DNA of 64,000 nt from Bacteroidales bacterium (GTDB lineage: Bacteria > Bacteroidota > Bacteroidia > Bacteroidales > VadinHA17), in assembly GCA_003142255.1 (NCBI GenBank), contig PLLO01000007.1, forward strand, positions 1-64,000, in the 5' to 3' direction. The notes beneath the pieces are model-generated. The model was not told the origin of the DNA. It made no database searches and saw nothing but the letters and a program-made list of their open reading frames with translations. This document shows positions 47,564 to 58,273 of the stretch, one piece after another (the stretch's first letter is position 1; every line of letters starts with the position of its first letter). The translations under genes and the position numbers were made by a program.

Positions 47564-49787
47564 TGAAAAGCAGGTAGTCAAGCAGAATCGGCAAATCATC
47601 TTTGTTTACACCTAATGAGAGCAGCAAATTGCGGTCTTCTGCGAATATTGCCATGAACTTCTCTCTTGTAATTTCACCTGTAATAATACTCTGCCTGTAA
47701 TATTCGATCGCTTCTTTCTTCCTGCCGCGGCATAACGCCAGATGACCCATATTGATCAGGTCATGAGCATTCAGCTTTCCTGCCGACAACCGTTCGTAAT
47801 ATTTTTCAGACTCATCAAACCGGCCAAGAGAAAAGTAGCAATAAGCAATAGGCCTCAGTATCTTGATATTGCCAGGATCATTATATTCTATCCTGAAATA
47901 GTGCTTGAGGGCAAGTTCGTACTCTTTAAGGTCAAGATAGCAGTGACCTGTAATAATTGCAGTATGCATATTGTCGGGTTCAATGTCCCCGGCCTGCAGG
48001 TAATACTCAAGAGCATCTTCATTTCTTCCGAGCCTGCGCAGACAGAACCCTATTTTCTTTATTGTCCATAGCTTTCTGTCTATCAGTTCGGCCAGTTTGT
48101 AATATTTCAGCGCCTCTTCGAAATCGGACTTCTGCTGAAAACAGTATCCAATTTTCTCATATAACTGAGCGTCATCAGACTTCTCCTTAAGTTGCTTCAG
48201 ATACAGATCCAGGGCATCATCATAAAAATCTTTGCTGAAGAAGTAGTCTGCAAGACCTGCTTCAGCTTCAGCAGCATTGGTGGTGAGCCTGAAAAATTCC
48301 GAATTATATATGTCAAGCTTGCCGGTGAAAATATCTTCGAACTCTTTTCTGTAGGGTGAAAGCTTAAAGAACCTGTATATGTCCTGCAGATACTGGGTTA
48401 CACTGGTCCTGAATTTTCTATTGGGGTCTGCAACGGCATCATCTTCCCCAAGCTCCTGCAATCCTTCAAGTTCCATGCGGAATACCTTTAGCATCATGCT
48501 TTTTTGTGATGAAGGAAGATACTTAAGGTTCAGGATAAGGGAGTATTTATCCGAATTGCAGATAAAGGGTGTCTTGTACATGGCCTCCGCCATTTCATTT
48601 GTTCCGGGACCAAGGATCTCGTCCCTGAATATCTCGTCAACAACTTCATGGTCGGGATAAAATGGAATAAACCAATTCTGGAAATCCTTGAAAAAGTCAA
48701 AATGCTTCAGGTTGGCAAATGCCGACATGTATACATCAGCTCCTTCCATCTGAAGCCTGGTAAGTTCCTCCATTGTCTTGAAAATCTCTTCCGAATCGCT
48801 GAACATTTCTGACCAGTCAGGATTTTTTTCTTCATTTATATCCTTTGGAAGGATATTATCGAGGTCGAGCCTCTCCTCGATCCTGGGCTGAAGCTTTGCT
48901 ACCTGCGGAAGAATCTCATCATGCAGCTTCCTGCTCAGATCTTCGGTTTCTCTCGACCTGATCGTCTGCAGTACAATTATCTTGCAATGCTCTTTAAATG
49001 CAGGCATTGCACTCATTTTACTTATCCTTGAGCTTATCTCCGGATAGAGCAGGAACCTGTCGTTATAGTAATGAAGATTAAGTATCAGTCCTGATAACGC
49101 TCTTTCCATTACCTGTTCCTCTCCGTATTCATATATAGCTATGAGATGAAGCAGCTTCTCAGGCTGCCAGATCCGGAATGAGCTCAGGGTTATCGCTGTT
49201 GTAAATATGCATGATTCGTACCACCTGAACTTGCCCGAGTGAAGAATAATATCTATGAGGCTCTCTTCTGCTTCTCCATAATAATCTGTAAGCCATAAAT
49301 GATTAAAGATATTTCCGATCAGCTGTTTGTGCTTCTTTGCTATTTCTGATTCAGGATCGGAATTAATTTCACTGTTAAGGTTCAGCAGTTCATCGAGTTC
49401 AGTTTTGAAAATAAGATCATCGACAGTTTCAACCAATGTTTTCCCTGTAAGTTTTTGTTCCTTTTCAGCCTGCTGTTTAACCCAGTAAGTATTCCAGCCA
49501 GAGTAATGTGACAATATGTCCTGTCTTACCTTATCGGAGAGTTCCAGTATTGACTGGATCAGTTTAAGATACACCTTGCTTCTTTCAGGATCATTGATGC
49601 CTTCAATGGTATAAGTGAGCATATTCCTGTAGGTCATCACCAGGTCGTCGTACTCATCATGGAAATCGCCGGAGGAGGCGTTTGTCATCATATCAGACAG
49701 TATATCAAGGCTTTGCTTGATCTTCCTCTCAGAAACCAGGTTGCAAAGCTTTTTGTGCTGCTGTATGGTTTTATTTATATCTGTCAT
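47553..49787 (-). CDS. Tetratricopeptide-repeat protein
   Basis: Multiple C-terminal TPRs (e.g. AQLYEKIGYCFQQKSDFEEALKYYKLAELIDR). Confidence 0.85.
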   Translation of the reverse strand: MTDINKTIQQHKKLCNLVSERKIKQSLDILSDMMTNASSGDFHDEYDDLVMTYRNMLTYTIEGINDPERSKVYLKLIQSILELSDKVRQDILSHYSGWNTYWVKQQAEKEQKLTGKTLVETVDDLIFKTELDELLNLNSEINSDPESEIAKKHKQLIGNIFNHLWLTDYYGEAEESLIDIILHSGKFRWYESCIFTTAITLSSFRIWQPEKLLHLIAIYEYGEEQVMERALSGLILNLHYYNDRFLLYPEISSRISKMSAMPAFKEHCKIIVLQTIRSRETEDLSRKLHDEILPQVAKLQPRIEERLDLDNILPKDINEEKNPDWSEMFSDSEEIFKTMEELTRLQMEGADVYMSAFANLKHFDFFKDFQNWFIPFYPDHEVVDEIFRDEILGPGTNEMAEAMYKTPFICNSDKYSLILNLKYLPSSQKSMMLKVFRMELEGLQELGEDDAVADPNRKFRTSVTQYLQDIYRFFKLSPYRKEFEDIFTGKLDIYNSEFFRLTTNAAEAEAGLADYFFSKDFYDDALDLYLKQLKEKSDDAQLYEKIGYCFQQKSDFEEALKYYKLAELIDRKLWTIKKIGFCLRRLGRNEDALEYYLQAGDIEPDNMHTAIITGHCYLDLKEYELALKHYFRIEYNDPGNIKILRPIAYCYFSLGRFDESEKYYERLSAGKLNAHDLINMGHLALCRGRKKEAIEYYRQSIITGEITREKFMAIFAEDRNLLLSLGVNKDDLPILLDYLLFITG

Positions 49788-49938
49788 TTGAAAAATCTAA
49801 TAATACAAATGGTAAAATATTTTATTGAATGATACCATTCTTATGCCTGCAACAATCAGGCCGTTAGGTGTAGAATGACAAATTTGTACTTTTGATTTCA
49901 GATGAATATTCTTCTTGTACCGCTCCGGTATTGATCTC

Positions 49939-52239
49939 TCAGAACTGAAATCCAATGCTGAAGTATCTTTTAATCTTACTGAAGTACCTTTCCTTTCCGT
50001 ATAATCCATGCATCAGTCCGACTTTAACTGGTCCCAGTATCGACATATAGCCAAGGCCCACTCCATATCCGGCAAGTGATGAATACCCCGAAGTCCTGCC
50101 AGCTTCCCTGGCTTCAGCCACATTCGCTCCAAGGGTAAGATGAAGATCCTTCATTAATTTCCAATCCAGCTCCATTCCCAGGCCTGCCATCTGCTTAACA
50201 GGTATTTCGTTGGTATGAAACCCGTACATCGCTATCGATCTGTTATTTACCGAAGTTATCCCTCCAAGCATGAAAAAGTTATTTTGAGATGGGAACGAAT
50301 CGCATCTGCTTATGTAAAGTATATCTCCGCTCACAGAAAATGTAAGCCTTCCGGTTGAAGGGAAATAATGCTTCCAGTTTCCCCTTAAAGTATAAAACCT
50401 GCCAAACGAAAAGTCCCCGGGATTATCTTTGTCGTTTTCGGTCCTGTTTGGTCCAACTTTAGTGCTCCCGGATAAAAGGTCTGATACTCCGGCGGATATG
50501 TTAAGCAATGTGCCTTTTTCCGGGAAATGCCTGTTGTCCAGAGTATTTACCTGGTATTCGAAAGTGGAGGTAAGATAATTATATGTCAGATATTTTACGT
50601 CGATTTCAGAAACGTACCCGGGCATCAGGTAACGATTTTCAAAATCAAATGAGAGACTCATCATCTGATTAAGTCCTAAAACACGATCAATGCTGACCCC
50701 TGTAGATAAATTCAAGTTCTCCCAGTCGCCTGTTTCGCCTCTCATGGTCAGAATTGGGATTAGAGTATTATCGGCATTGAAATCAAATGATAATCCCAGG
50801 TTCTGATTTCTATCAAAAAATTGAAGAAATGACATTCTTGCTCTGTAATACTGCCCGAGAAATATGTCCATGCTGAATTGAGATCCGTATGTCAGGAGAT
50901 TTTTTATGGTAACAGACATGAGAATCCCGGGACCGATAGCGTTATCATAATGGGCAGATCCATAAAACATTGTTGTAGGTTTATCAGTGCAGTCAATTAC
51001 AAGGATGAGAGAATCATTGCGCGGCTCAATCCTGTACTTGACCTTGTCGAACCAGTTCATGCCATAAATTAGCTCAATCTTGTCAAAGAGCTTTGACTTA
51101 TCAACTTTTTCACCGGGAGCAATATCAAGTACACCCAGCACCTGCCAGTCAGGTATATTGCTATTGCCGATTATTTCAATCCTGTCGAATGAATAATATT
51201 TTTTATCCAGGATATACGGCAAAGGTTCCTGTTTTCCCAGTTTATCAAGCGAATCAGCCAGTCTCCTGAAGTATTCTTTGTAAGGGAGTGCTGCTTTATA
51301 CCCTATCTCAACAATAGAATCAACAGGATTGAAATCCATTGATGATATTTTTTTGACGACAGGTACAATCAGCTTGTCTATAAGCTTCTTCTGCTCATTG
51401 AAGTCATCAACGCTTCTCGAAAAACCTATCTGCATAACGATTCGGGAGAGACTCTGAAGTTCACTTTCCTTATAAGGATGAAATCCTACATATGAACCGA
51501 TTAACAGATCAGCTCCCATATTTTTAGCTTCTTCTGCAGGGAAATTGCTTATAAGGCCTCCATCACTGAGCAAAGCAGTATCAATCTTTATAGGGGCAAA
51601 AACTGTCGGAATGGCCGAACTCGCTCTCATGGCATCGGGCAGATAACCAGATTTCATGTCCACCTTTTTGTAAGTCAGCAGATCGGCACTGACGCACATA
51701 AATGGAATGGGAAGTTTTGAGAACTCTTTTATATCTGCGGCAGGCCATGCATAAAAGCTAAGCGAATTCTCAAGCTGCTGCCCTGAAATTAACCCCGACG
51801 GAAGCTTGACTTTCTTCGAAGCCAGTGGCAGCGACATAACGCTATTATCGAAATATCTCTTTTCAGAAAACTTTATTTTGTTCTGGGGAATTGTATTTGA
51901 TAACAATAACTGCCAGTTCATCGATTTAAGGATCTTTTGAAGAGAGTCGGCGCTATACCCCATTGCATAATATCCGCCGATTATACTGCCCATGCTTGTC
52001 CCGGTAATAATATCAGGCCTTAAACCAGCCTCCTCCATGACTTTAAGGACGCCGACGTGTGCAATCCCGTGGGAACCGCCTCCGCTCAGTACAAGCCCGA
52101 CCTTAGGTCTCTTCTGGGAATTCTGAGCATCGGCAAACTGACCTATGAATAAAAGGCAGGACACTGCCAGCAAGGATTTAAATGACAGACTTATAAGAGC
52201 GTCTGTAAAATTCATTTCCGGTTTGTGTAGTAATGCCAT
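49939..52239 (-). CDS. Patatin-like phospholipase with POTRA/beta-barrel C-terminus
   Basis: 'GLVLSGGGSHGIAHVGVL', 'GTSMGSIIGGYYAMG', 'LSDGGLISNFP'; C-terminal Omp85-like barrel ending ...YFSIGFQF. Confidence 0.9.
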   Translation of the reverse strand: MALLHKPEMNFTDALISLSFKSLLAVSCLLFIGQFADAQNSQKRPKVGLVLSGGGSHGIAHVGVLKVMEEAGLRPDIITGTSMGSIIGGYYAMGYSADSLQKILKSMNWQLLLSNTIPQNKIKFSEKRYFDNSVMSLPLASKKVKLPSGLISGQQLENSLSFYAWPAADIKEFSKLPIPFMCVSADLLTYKKVDMKSGYLPDAMRASSAIPTVFAPIKIDTALLSDGGLISNFPAEEAKNMGADLLIGSYVGFHPYKESELQSLSRIVMQIGFSRSVDDFNEQKKLIDKLIVPVVKKISSMDFNPVDSIVEIGYKAALPYKEYFRRLADSLDKLGKQEPLPYILDKKYYSFDRIEIIGNSNIPDWQVLGVLDIAPGEKVDKSKLFDKIELIYGMNWFDKVKYRIEPRNDSLILVIDCTDKPTTMFYGSAHYDNAIGPGILMSVTIKNLLTYGSQFSMDIFLGQYYRARMSFLQFFDRNQNLGLSFDFNADNTLIPILTMRGETGDWENLNLSTGVSIDRVLGLNQMMSLSFDFENRYLMPGYVSEIDVKYLTYNYLTSTFEYQVNTLDNRHFPEKGTLLNISAGVSDLLSGSTKVGPNRTENDKDNPGDFSFGRFYTLRGNWKHYFPSTGRLTFSVSGDILYISRCDSFPSQNNFFMLGGITSVNNRSIAMYGFHTNEIPVKQMAGLGMELDWKLMKDLHLTLGANVAEAREAGRTSGYSSLAGYGVGLGYMSILGPVKVGLMHGLYGKERYFSKIKRYFSIGFQF

Positions 52240-52291
52240 ATTGATACATCTGAGACGTCAGCAAGATAGTTATTTTCAGTATTTTTATGAA

Positions 52292-54133
52292 ATGAAAACG
52301 GAGTCAGGAATAGCAGGAGGGTTCCTTCCATCTTCAAAAAAAGAGGTTGAAGATCTTGGCTGGGATCAGCCTGATGTAATTATTTTCAGCGGAGATGCCT
52401 ATGTCGACCATCCTTCATTCGGTCCGGCAGTAATAGGAAGAGTAATTGAGAATGAGGGATTCCGTGTGGCGATTGTTCCGCAGCCAAACTGGAGGGACGA
52501 TCTGAGGGATTTCAGGAAGCTCGGCAGTCCAAAATATTTCTTTGGCATCACAGCCGGCAATATGGATTCGATGGTGAATCATTACACTGCTGCACGACGG
52601 CTTCGTTCCGATGATGCATACACACCGGGGGGAATGGCAGGATTCCGTCCCGATTACCCGACTATTGTTTACACTAAGATACTTAAGCAGTTGTTCCCTG
52701 ATGTTCCGGTAGTTATAGGCGGAATAGAAGCGTCGATGCGGCGGCTTACTCATTACGATTACTGGAAAGATACTCTTGAGCCGTCGATGCTCATCAGCAG
52801 CGGTGCCGATATGCTGATTTACGGAATGGGAGAGCAGCCGATAAGGGAAGTTATGCGCCTTCTTGCCAAAGGAGTTCCGTTTTATTCTCTTAAAACTGTG
52901 CCCCAGACCGCTATAGCCATAAGCAAGGATAACCCATTACCTCTTCAGAAATCCTGGAAGGACCAGATTCTGAACTCATATGAAAAGTGTCTTGCTGACA
53001 AGAAGCTCTTTACGGTCAATTTTGTTGTTTTTGAAAAGGAGTCAAACAAGATAGAAGCTGCCAGGCTAATCGAGCCTTCGGGGAACTCTCTTGTTATCAT
53101 AAACCCGCCATTTCCGCCAATGGATGAGAAGGAGGCAGACAGGACTTATGATCTTCCATATATGTACATGCCTCACCCCAGGTATAATAAAAAGGGACCT
53201 ATCCCTGCCTATGAGATGATAAAGTTCTCTGTCAACATTCACCGGGGGTGCTTTGGAGGATGCAGCTTTTGCGCTATCGCAGCGCACCAGGGAAAGCAGA
53301 TTGTAAGCCGGTCGGAAAGATCTATCCTGAGCGAAATAGAAAAAATATCCCATCTGCCGGGCTTTAAAGGTTACCTGTCTGACCTTGGAGGCCCTTCGGC
53401 AAATATGTTCAGGATGAAGGGGAAGAATATGGATACGTGTCGTAAATGCTCAAGACCATCCTGCATCTGGCCGGGTGTATGTCCGAACCTTGAAACAAGC
53501 CACCAGGAACTGACGAGCCTTTATAAAAAGGTTAACAGGATTGATGGCATTAAAAAAGCATTTATCGGCAGCGGCGTCAGGTACGACCTGCTTTTCCCTG
53601 ACTGGAACAAAAACGCAGGCAGAGCTGAAAGCGAATATCTCGATGAGCTTATTAAAGGCCACGTTTCAGGCAGGCTCAAGATTGCACCCGAGCATACTAA
53701 TCATTTAGTGCTTAGCCTGATGAGGAAGCCTCCTTTTGAACTTTTCAGGAAGCTTAAATCAAGGTTCGATGCAATTACAAAGCGTGAAGGATTGAATTAT
53801 GAGATTATTCCATATTTTATATCATCCCATCCGGGCTGCACTGATAAGGATATGCAGGAGCTTGCAAATGAGGTGAAGAGCATGGGTATAAAGCCTGAAC
53901 AGGTTCAGGATTTTACTCCGACACCTATGACATTATCTACGCTGATTTATTATACAGGCTTTGATCCTTACACGGGGAAGAAGGTATATGTGGCAAGAAA
54001 ACCGGATGAAAAGAAACGTCAGAAAGAGTACTTTTTCTGGTATAAGACCGGCGACCGGCGACTAGTGACCGGCGACAGGAAGAGGAGGGAAGGCAAAAGA
54101 AAGACCGGAACTCAAAAGCCCCGGTCTTTCTAA
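52292..54133 (+). CDS. YgiQ-family radical SAM protein
   Basis: 'NIHRGCFGGCSFCAIAAHQGKQIVSRS', 'GGIEASMRRLTHYDYW'; start adjusted to MKTESGIAGG. Confidence 0.92.
   Translation: MKTESGIAGGFLPSSKKEVEDLGWDQPDVIIFSGDAYVDHPSFGPAVIGRVIENEGFRVAIVPQPNWRDDLRDFRKLGSPKYFFGITAGNMDSMVNHYTAARRLRSDDAYTPGGMAGFRPDYPTIVYTKILKQLFPDVPVVIGGIEASMRRLTHYDYWKDTLEPSMLISSGADMLIYGMGEQPIREVMRLLAKGVPFYSLKTVPQTAIAISKDNPLPLQKSWKDQILNSYEKCLADKKLFTVNFVVFEKESNKIEAARLIEPSGNSLVIINPPFPPMDEKEADRTYDLPYMYMPHPRYNKKGPIPAYEMIKFSVNIHRGCFGGCSFCAIAAHQGKQIVSRSERSILSEIEKISHLPGFKGYLSDLGGPSANMFRMKGKNMDTCRKCSRPSCIWPGVCPNLETSHQELTSLYKKVNRIDGIKKAFIGSGVRYDLLFPDWNKNAGRAESEYLDELIKGHVSGRLKIAPEHTNHLVLSLMRKPPFELFRKLKSRFDAITKREGLNYEIIPYFISSHPGCTDKDMQELANEVKSMGIKPEQVQDFTPTPMTLSTLIYYTGFDPYTGKKVYVARKPDEKKRQKEYFFWYKTGDRRLVTGDRKRREGKRKTGTQKPRSF
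54045..54076. repeat. Heptamer tandem repeat (GACCGGC)n inside the 3' end of ygiQ homologue
   Basis: GACCGGC GACCGGC GACTAGT GACCGGC GACAGG; relatives at 30906-30925 and 34081-34117. Confidence 0.8.
54100..54130 (+). terminator. Rho-independent-terminator-like hairpin overlapping the CDS 3' end
   Basis: AAAGACCGG-12nt-CCGGTCTTT ending just before the TAA stop at 54131. Confidence 0.65.
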
Positions 54134-54159
54134 ACCTAAAAACCTATTTTTGAAAAACT

Positions 54160-54642
54160 CTAGTCGTATTCTTTTATTATATTTCTTACATCATCCGGTG
54201 CAACACGACCGTAAGTCTTGTCGCCTACCAGTACCACGGGTGCAAGTCCGCAGGCTCCGACACACCTAAGGCTCGACAAAGAAAACTTGTTGTCCTTTGT
54301 AACCTGACCAACATTTAATCCAAGTTCTTTTTTGAATTCCTCAAGGACTTTCTCAGCACCACGAACATAACATGCAGTTCCCAGGCAAATGCTGATCGGG
54401 TGCTTTCCCTTTGGAGTCATTGTAAAGAAGGAATAAAACGTTACAACTCCGTAGATTTTTGCTACGGGAACTACCAGCTCACCTGATATAACCTCCTGCA
54501 CCTCGGCAGGAAGATAACCAAAATGTTCCTGGCAACTATGTAATACATTAATGAGTTCCTGGGGATCATTATTAAACGATGTGCAAATCTCTTTAATCTT
54601 TGCAACATCTTCGTTTCTCAATTCTATTTTAATACTTGACAT
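54160..54642 (-). CDS. NuoE-like subunit of electron-bifurcating hydrogenase (HydC)
   Basis: 'LHSCQEHFGYLPAEVQEVI', 'CLGTACYVRGAEKVLEEF', 'RCVGACGLAPVV' 2Fe-2S thioredoxin-like. Confidence 0.92.
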   Translation of the reverse strand: MSSIKIELRNEDVAKIKEICTSFNNDPQELINVLHSCQEHFGYLPAEVQEVISGELVVPVAKIYGVVTFYSFFTMTPKGKHPISICLGTACYVRGAEKVLEEFKKELGLNVGQVTKDNKFSLSSLRCVGACGLAPVVLVGDKTYGRVAPDDVRNIIKEYD

Positions 54643-54678
54643 AGCCTTGAATTTTATTTTTGACCAACCGGTACATTA

Positions 54679-56457
54679 TTATTGCTTTACTATTATTTTC
54701 TTCTTTTTATCAAAATATTTAGTGTGAAGCAGATGATGAGCTTTTTCACTGTTGGGTTTGTCGAGGAACTCCTTATAAAGCTTGATTATGAAAGGATTCT
54801 CATGCGACTTTCTAAGTGGTTTGCTCTTGTCTTCAGCATAGATTGCTGCTGCTCTTGCCTTAATTATTTCGGAGTTTCCGTGATGCAGCGGTTGTCCGCC
54901 TCCACCGATACAACCTCCAGGGCAAGCCATAACTTCTATAGCATGGAACTGTGATTTTCCAGCTCTGACATCATCAAGCAGCTTCCTGGCATTGCCAAGG
55001 CCGTGAGCAATTCCGATATTGATCGGTAGTCCGTCAAAATCTATTGTTGCAGAGCGGACACCCTTTAATCCTCTTAGTTCTGTAAAATCGAGCCTCTCCA
55101 GTTTCTTTCCTGTCTGGAGTTCATAAGCTGTACGAACAGCTGCTTCGATTACTCCACCGGTGGTACCAAATATCACACCTGCTCCGGTTGATTCTCCCAT
55201 AGGATCATCAAATTCTCCCTCTTCAAGATTATTCAGGTCGATATTTGCCTGCTTTATGAATTCACCAAGTTCCCTGGTAGAAATCGAGAAATCAACATCC
55301 CTGTTCCCGTCGGTCGAAAACTCTTCCCTCTGGCACTCGTATTTCTTTGCAAGACATGGCATAATAGAAACAACAACCAGGTCTTTTCTGTCTACTTTTA
55401 TCTTATCGGCAAAATATGTTTTTGCAATTGCTCCAAACATCTGCTGAGGCGATTTTGAAGTTGAGGGAACATCTTTTAGGTCGGGGAAATATTCCTCGAA
55501 AAAGTTTACCCATCCGGGGCAGCACGAGGTAAGAATAGGCATTCTTGCTGTTTTATCTCCCTTCAGATGCCTGTTAAGACGATCGAGAAATTCTGTGCCT
55601 TCTTCCATAATTGTAAGATCGGCAGCAAAGTCGGTATCAAATATATAATTGAATCCGAGTGATCTGAGAGCGGTTACCATTTTGCCGGTCACGAGGGTTC
55701 CCGGTTTCATGCCAAACATTTCTCCGAGAGCTGCACGAACAGCAGGAGCTGTTTGAACGATTACAGTCTTTGTAGGATCAGCAAGAGCCCTAAGCACATT
55801 TGGAACGTGATTTACTTCTGTAAGGGCACCTGTCGGGCAAACAGCCACACACTGACCGCAATATGTACATGTTGAAAATTCAAGATTCTGTTCAAATGCA
55901 GGAGCTACGGCAGCCATGAACCCGCGGTTGACAGCAGATAATGCACCAACTGTCTGTACGGTGTTGCACATAGTCTCGCAACGGCGGCACATGATGCATT
56001 TGTCCAGGTCCCTTATTATAGAAGGAGAAAAATCCTTGCGATAAGTCGACATTTCAGCATACTCCTGTCCTGGAATATCCCTTATTCCCAGTCGGTGAGC
56101 CATGCTTTGGAGCTCGCAGTTGCCCGATTTAGGACAAACAAGACAATCTTTTGGATGATCTGAAAGTATAAATTCCATCACCGTGCGGCGGGCATTCAGC
56201 ACCCTGGGAGTGTGAGTCAATATAACCATTCCCTCTTCACAATTGGTAGAGCAGGAGGGAGCAAGATTGCGTCGCTTCTGCACTTCAACGACACAGAGAC
56301 GGCAACCACCGGGTTTATTCTCGATGTTCATATCCTTCAATTCCATGTAGCATAATGTCGGGATATCAATTCCCAGCTTTTTTGCAGCCTTATTTATTGT
56401 CGTACCCTTGGGCACTTCAACTTCCTTAGTATCTATAGTAAGCTTTATTGTTTCCAT
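54679..56457 (-). CDS. NADH-dependent [FeFe]-hydrogenase catalytic subunit (HydA)
   Basis: H-cluster motifs 'TSCCPGWVNFFE', 'MPCLAKKYE', 'MACPGGCIGGGGQP'; N-terminal 2Fe-2S and 4Fe-4S domains. Confidence 0.95.
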   Translation of the reverse strand: METIKLTIDTKEVEVPKGTTINKAAKKLGIDIPTLCYMELKDMNIENKPGGCRLCVVEVQKRRNLAPSCSTNCEEGMVILTHTPRVLNARRTVMEFILSDHPKDCLVCPKSGNCELQSMAHRLGIRDIPGQEYAEMSTYRKDFSPSIIRDLDKCIMCRRCETMCNTVQTVGALSAVNRGFMAAVAPAFEQNLEFSTCTYCGQCVAVCPTGALTEVNHVPNVLRALADPTKTVIVQTAPAVRAALGEMFGMKPGTLVTGKMVTALRSLGFNYIFDTDFAADLTIMEEGTEFLDRLNRHLKGDKTARMPILTSCCPGWVNFFEEYFPDLKDVPSTSKSPQQMFGAIAKTYFADKIKVDRKDLVVVSIMPCLAKKYECQREEFSTDGNRDVDFSISTRELGEFIKQANIDLNNLEEGEFDDPMGESTGAGVIFGTTGGVIEAAVRTAYELQTGKKLERLDFTELRGLKGVRSATIDFDGLPINIGIAHGLGNARKLLDDVRAGKSQFHAIEVMACPGGCIGGGGQPLHHGNSEIIKARAAAIYAEDKSKPLRKSHENPFIIKLYKEFLDKPNSEKAHHLLHTKYFDKKKKIIVKQ

Positions 56458-56468
56458 TATTTCCTTGA

Positions 56469-58262
56469 TTATCTGATAAATATTGCATCAAACTTACATT
56501 TCTCCTTACATGCGCCGCATTTTATGCAGATGGTCGGATCAATATGATGAACTTCTTTTCTCTGGCCTGATATTGCGTTAACAGGACAAACCCTTGCGCA
56601 TGCTGTACAGCCTACGCAATTTTCTTCATTAACAACATATTCCATCAGGTTCTTACACTCACCTGCCGGACATTTCTTGTCTTTCACGTGTGCCTCATAC
56701 TCGTTCATGAAGTTATCGAGCGTTGAAAGCACAGGGTTAGGTGAGGATTGTCCAAGGCCGCAAAGTGCCGTGTCCTTAATAACCAGACTCATATTCCTGA
56801 GTCTGTCAAGGTCTTCCGGAATTCCTTTTCCGTCGCATATCCTGGACAGAAGTTCGTGCAGGCGCTTATTGCCGATACGGCATGGAGCACATTTCCCGCA
56901 AGATTCATCTACCATAAAATCGAGGAAAAATTTTGCGACAGAAACCATACAGTTATCTTCATCCATCACTATCATGCCTCCTGATCCCATCATCGAACCT
57001 GCTGCGATAAGGTTATCAAAATCAATCGGCATATCCAGGTGTTTTTCTGTCAGACAGCCGCCGGATGGGCCTCCTGTCTGCACAGCTTTGAATTTCTTTC
57101 CGTTTCTGATGCCGCCTCCTATCTGAAAAATTATTTCCCTCAAGGTCGTTCCCATCGGGACTTCGATAAGGCCTACATTATTTATTTTACCGGCAAGTGC
57201 AAAAACTTTTGTTCCCTTTGATTTCTCAGTGCCTATTTTGCTGAACCACTCCGCTCCTTGAAGGATTATCACAGGTATTGCAGCAAACGTTTCCACATTA
57301 TTGACATTGGTAGGTTTACCAAGATATCCTGACTGTGCCGGGAATGGGGGTTTGATTGTAGGTTCGCCGCGGAGGCCTTCCATCGAATGGATAAGAGCTG
57401 TCTCTTCTCCGCAGACGAATGCTCCGGCACCATAGCGGAGTGTAATATCAAAGTTGAAACCTTTTCCGAAAATATCCTTGCCCAGGAGGCCGTATTCATG
57501 GGCCTGGTTTATAGCAATTTTCAACCTGCGTATAGCCATAGGATATTCGGCACGTACATATATAAGACCTTCTGATGCTCCGATACTGTAGCCGCAGATT
57601 GCCATTGCTTCGAGTACAGAATGCGGGTCGCCTTCAAGCACAGAACGGTCCATGAATGCTCCCGGGTCGCCCTCATCAGCATTGCAGACTACGTATTTCT
57701 GGTCTGCCTTGTTCTTGCTGGCGATGTCCCATTTTAGTCCTGTCGGGAAGCCTGCACCACCGCGCCCCCTCTGTCCGGAATCCTTTACGACATTGATGAC
57801 CTGCCCGGGTGTCATTTCAGTCAATACTTTTCCGAGTGCCTGATATCCATCCCTTGCTATATACTCATCAATATTCTCGGGATTTATAACACCGCAGTTG
57901 CGGAGAACAATCCTGAGTTGTTTCTTGAAGACACTCATATGTTTTGAGTCCCCTACTATTTCGTTGGTTTTAGGATCGCGGTAAAGGAGTCTTTCTACTT
58001 TTCTGCCCTTTATAACATGTTCTTCAATAATTGTCTGGGTATCTTCAGGTTTTACCTGAACGTAGATAATGTTATCGGGCATTACTTTTACGATAGGGCC
58101 TTTACCACAAAATCCAAAGCAGCCTGTCGTAATAACCTGCACTTTATCGGAGAGTCCTTTTGCATCTATTTCGTCCCTTAGATTACAGACAATGACATCG
58201 CTTTCGGCAGAGTTGCAGCTTGTACCACCACAAACCATGAGATGCATGGTATATTTTGACAT
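56469..58262 (-). CDS. NuoF-like flavoprotein subunit (HydB)
   Basis: N-terminal 2Fe-2S, 'GRGGAGFPTGLKW', 'CNADEGDPGAFMDRS', 'ESCGKCAPCRIGNKRL', C-terminal 2x[4Fe-4S]. Confidence 0.94.
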   Translation of the reverse strand: MSKYTMHLMVCGGTSCNSAESDVIVCNLRDEIDAKGLSDKVQVITTGCFGFCGKGPIVKVMPDNIIYVQVKPEDTQTIIEEHVIKGRKVERLLYRDPKTNEIVGDSKHMSVFKKQLRIVLRNCGVINPENIDEYIARDGYQALGKVLTEMTPGQVINVVKDSGQRGRGGAGFPTGLKWDIASKNKADQKYVVCNADEGDPGAFMDRSVLEGDPHSVLEAMAICGYSIGASEGLIYVRAEYPMAIRRLKIAINQAHEYGLLGKDIFGKGFNFDITLRYGAGAFVCGEETALIHSMEGLRGEPTIKPPFPAQSGYLGKPTNVNNVETFAAIPVIILQGAEWFSKIGTEKSKGTKVFALAGKINNVGLIEVPMGTTLREIIFQIGGGIRNGKKFKAVQTGGPSGGCLTEKHLDMPIDFDNLIAAGSMMGSGGMIVMDEDNCMVSVAKFFLDFMVDESCGKCAPCRIGNKRLHELLSRICDGKGIPEDLDRLRNMSLVIKDTALCGLGQSSPNPVLSTLDNFMNEYEAHVKDKKCPAGECKNLMEYVVNEENCVGCTACARVCPVNAISGQRKEVHHIDPTICIKCGACKEKCKFDAIFIR

Positions 58263-58273
58263 AGTTTATCCTC

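Noticed and set aside
52145-52291. N-terminal extension of the YgiQ ORF
   Set aside because: Overlaps the divergent patatin gene start; homology-like sequence begins at MKTESGIAGG (52292).
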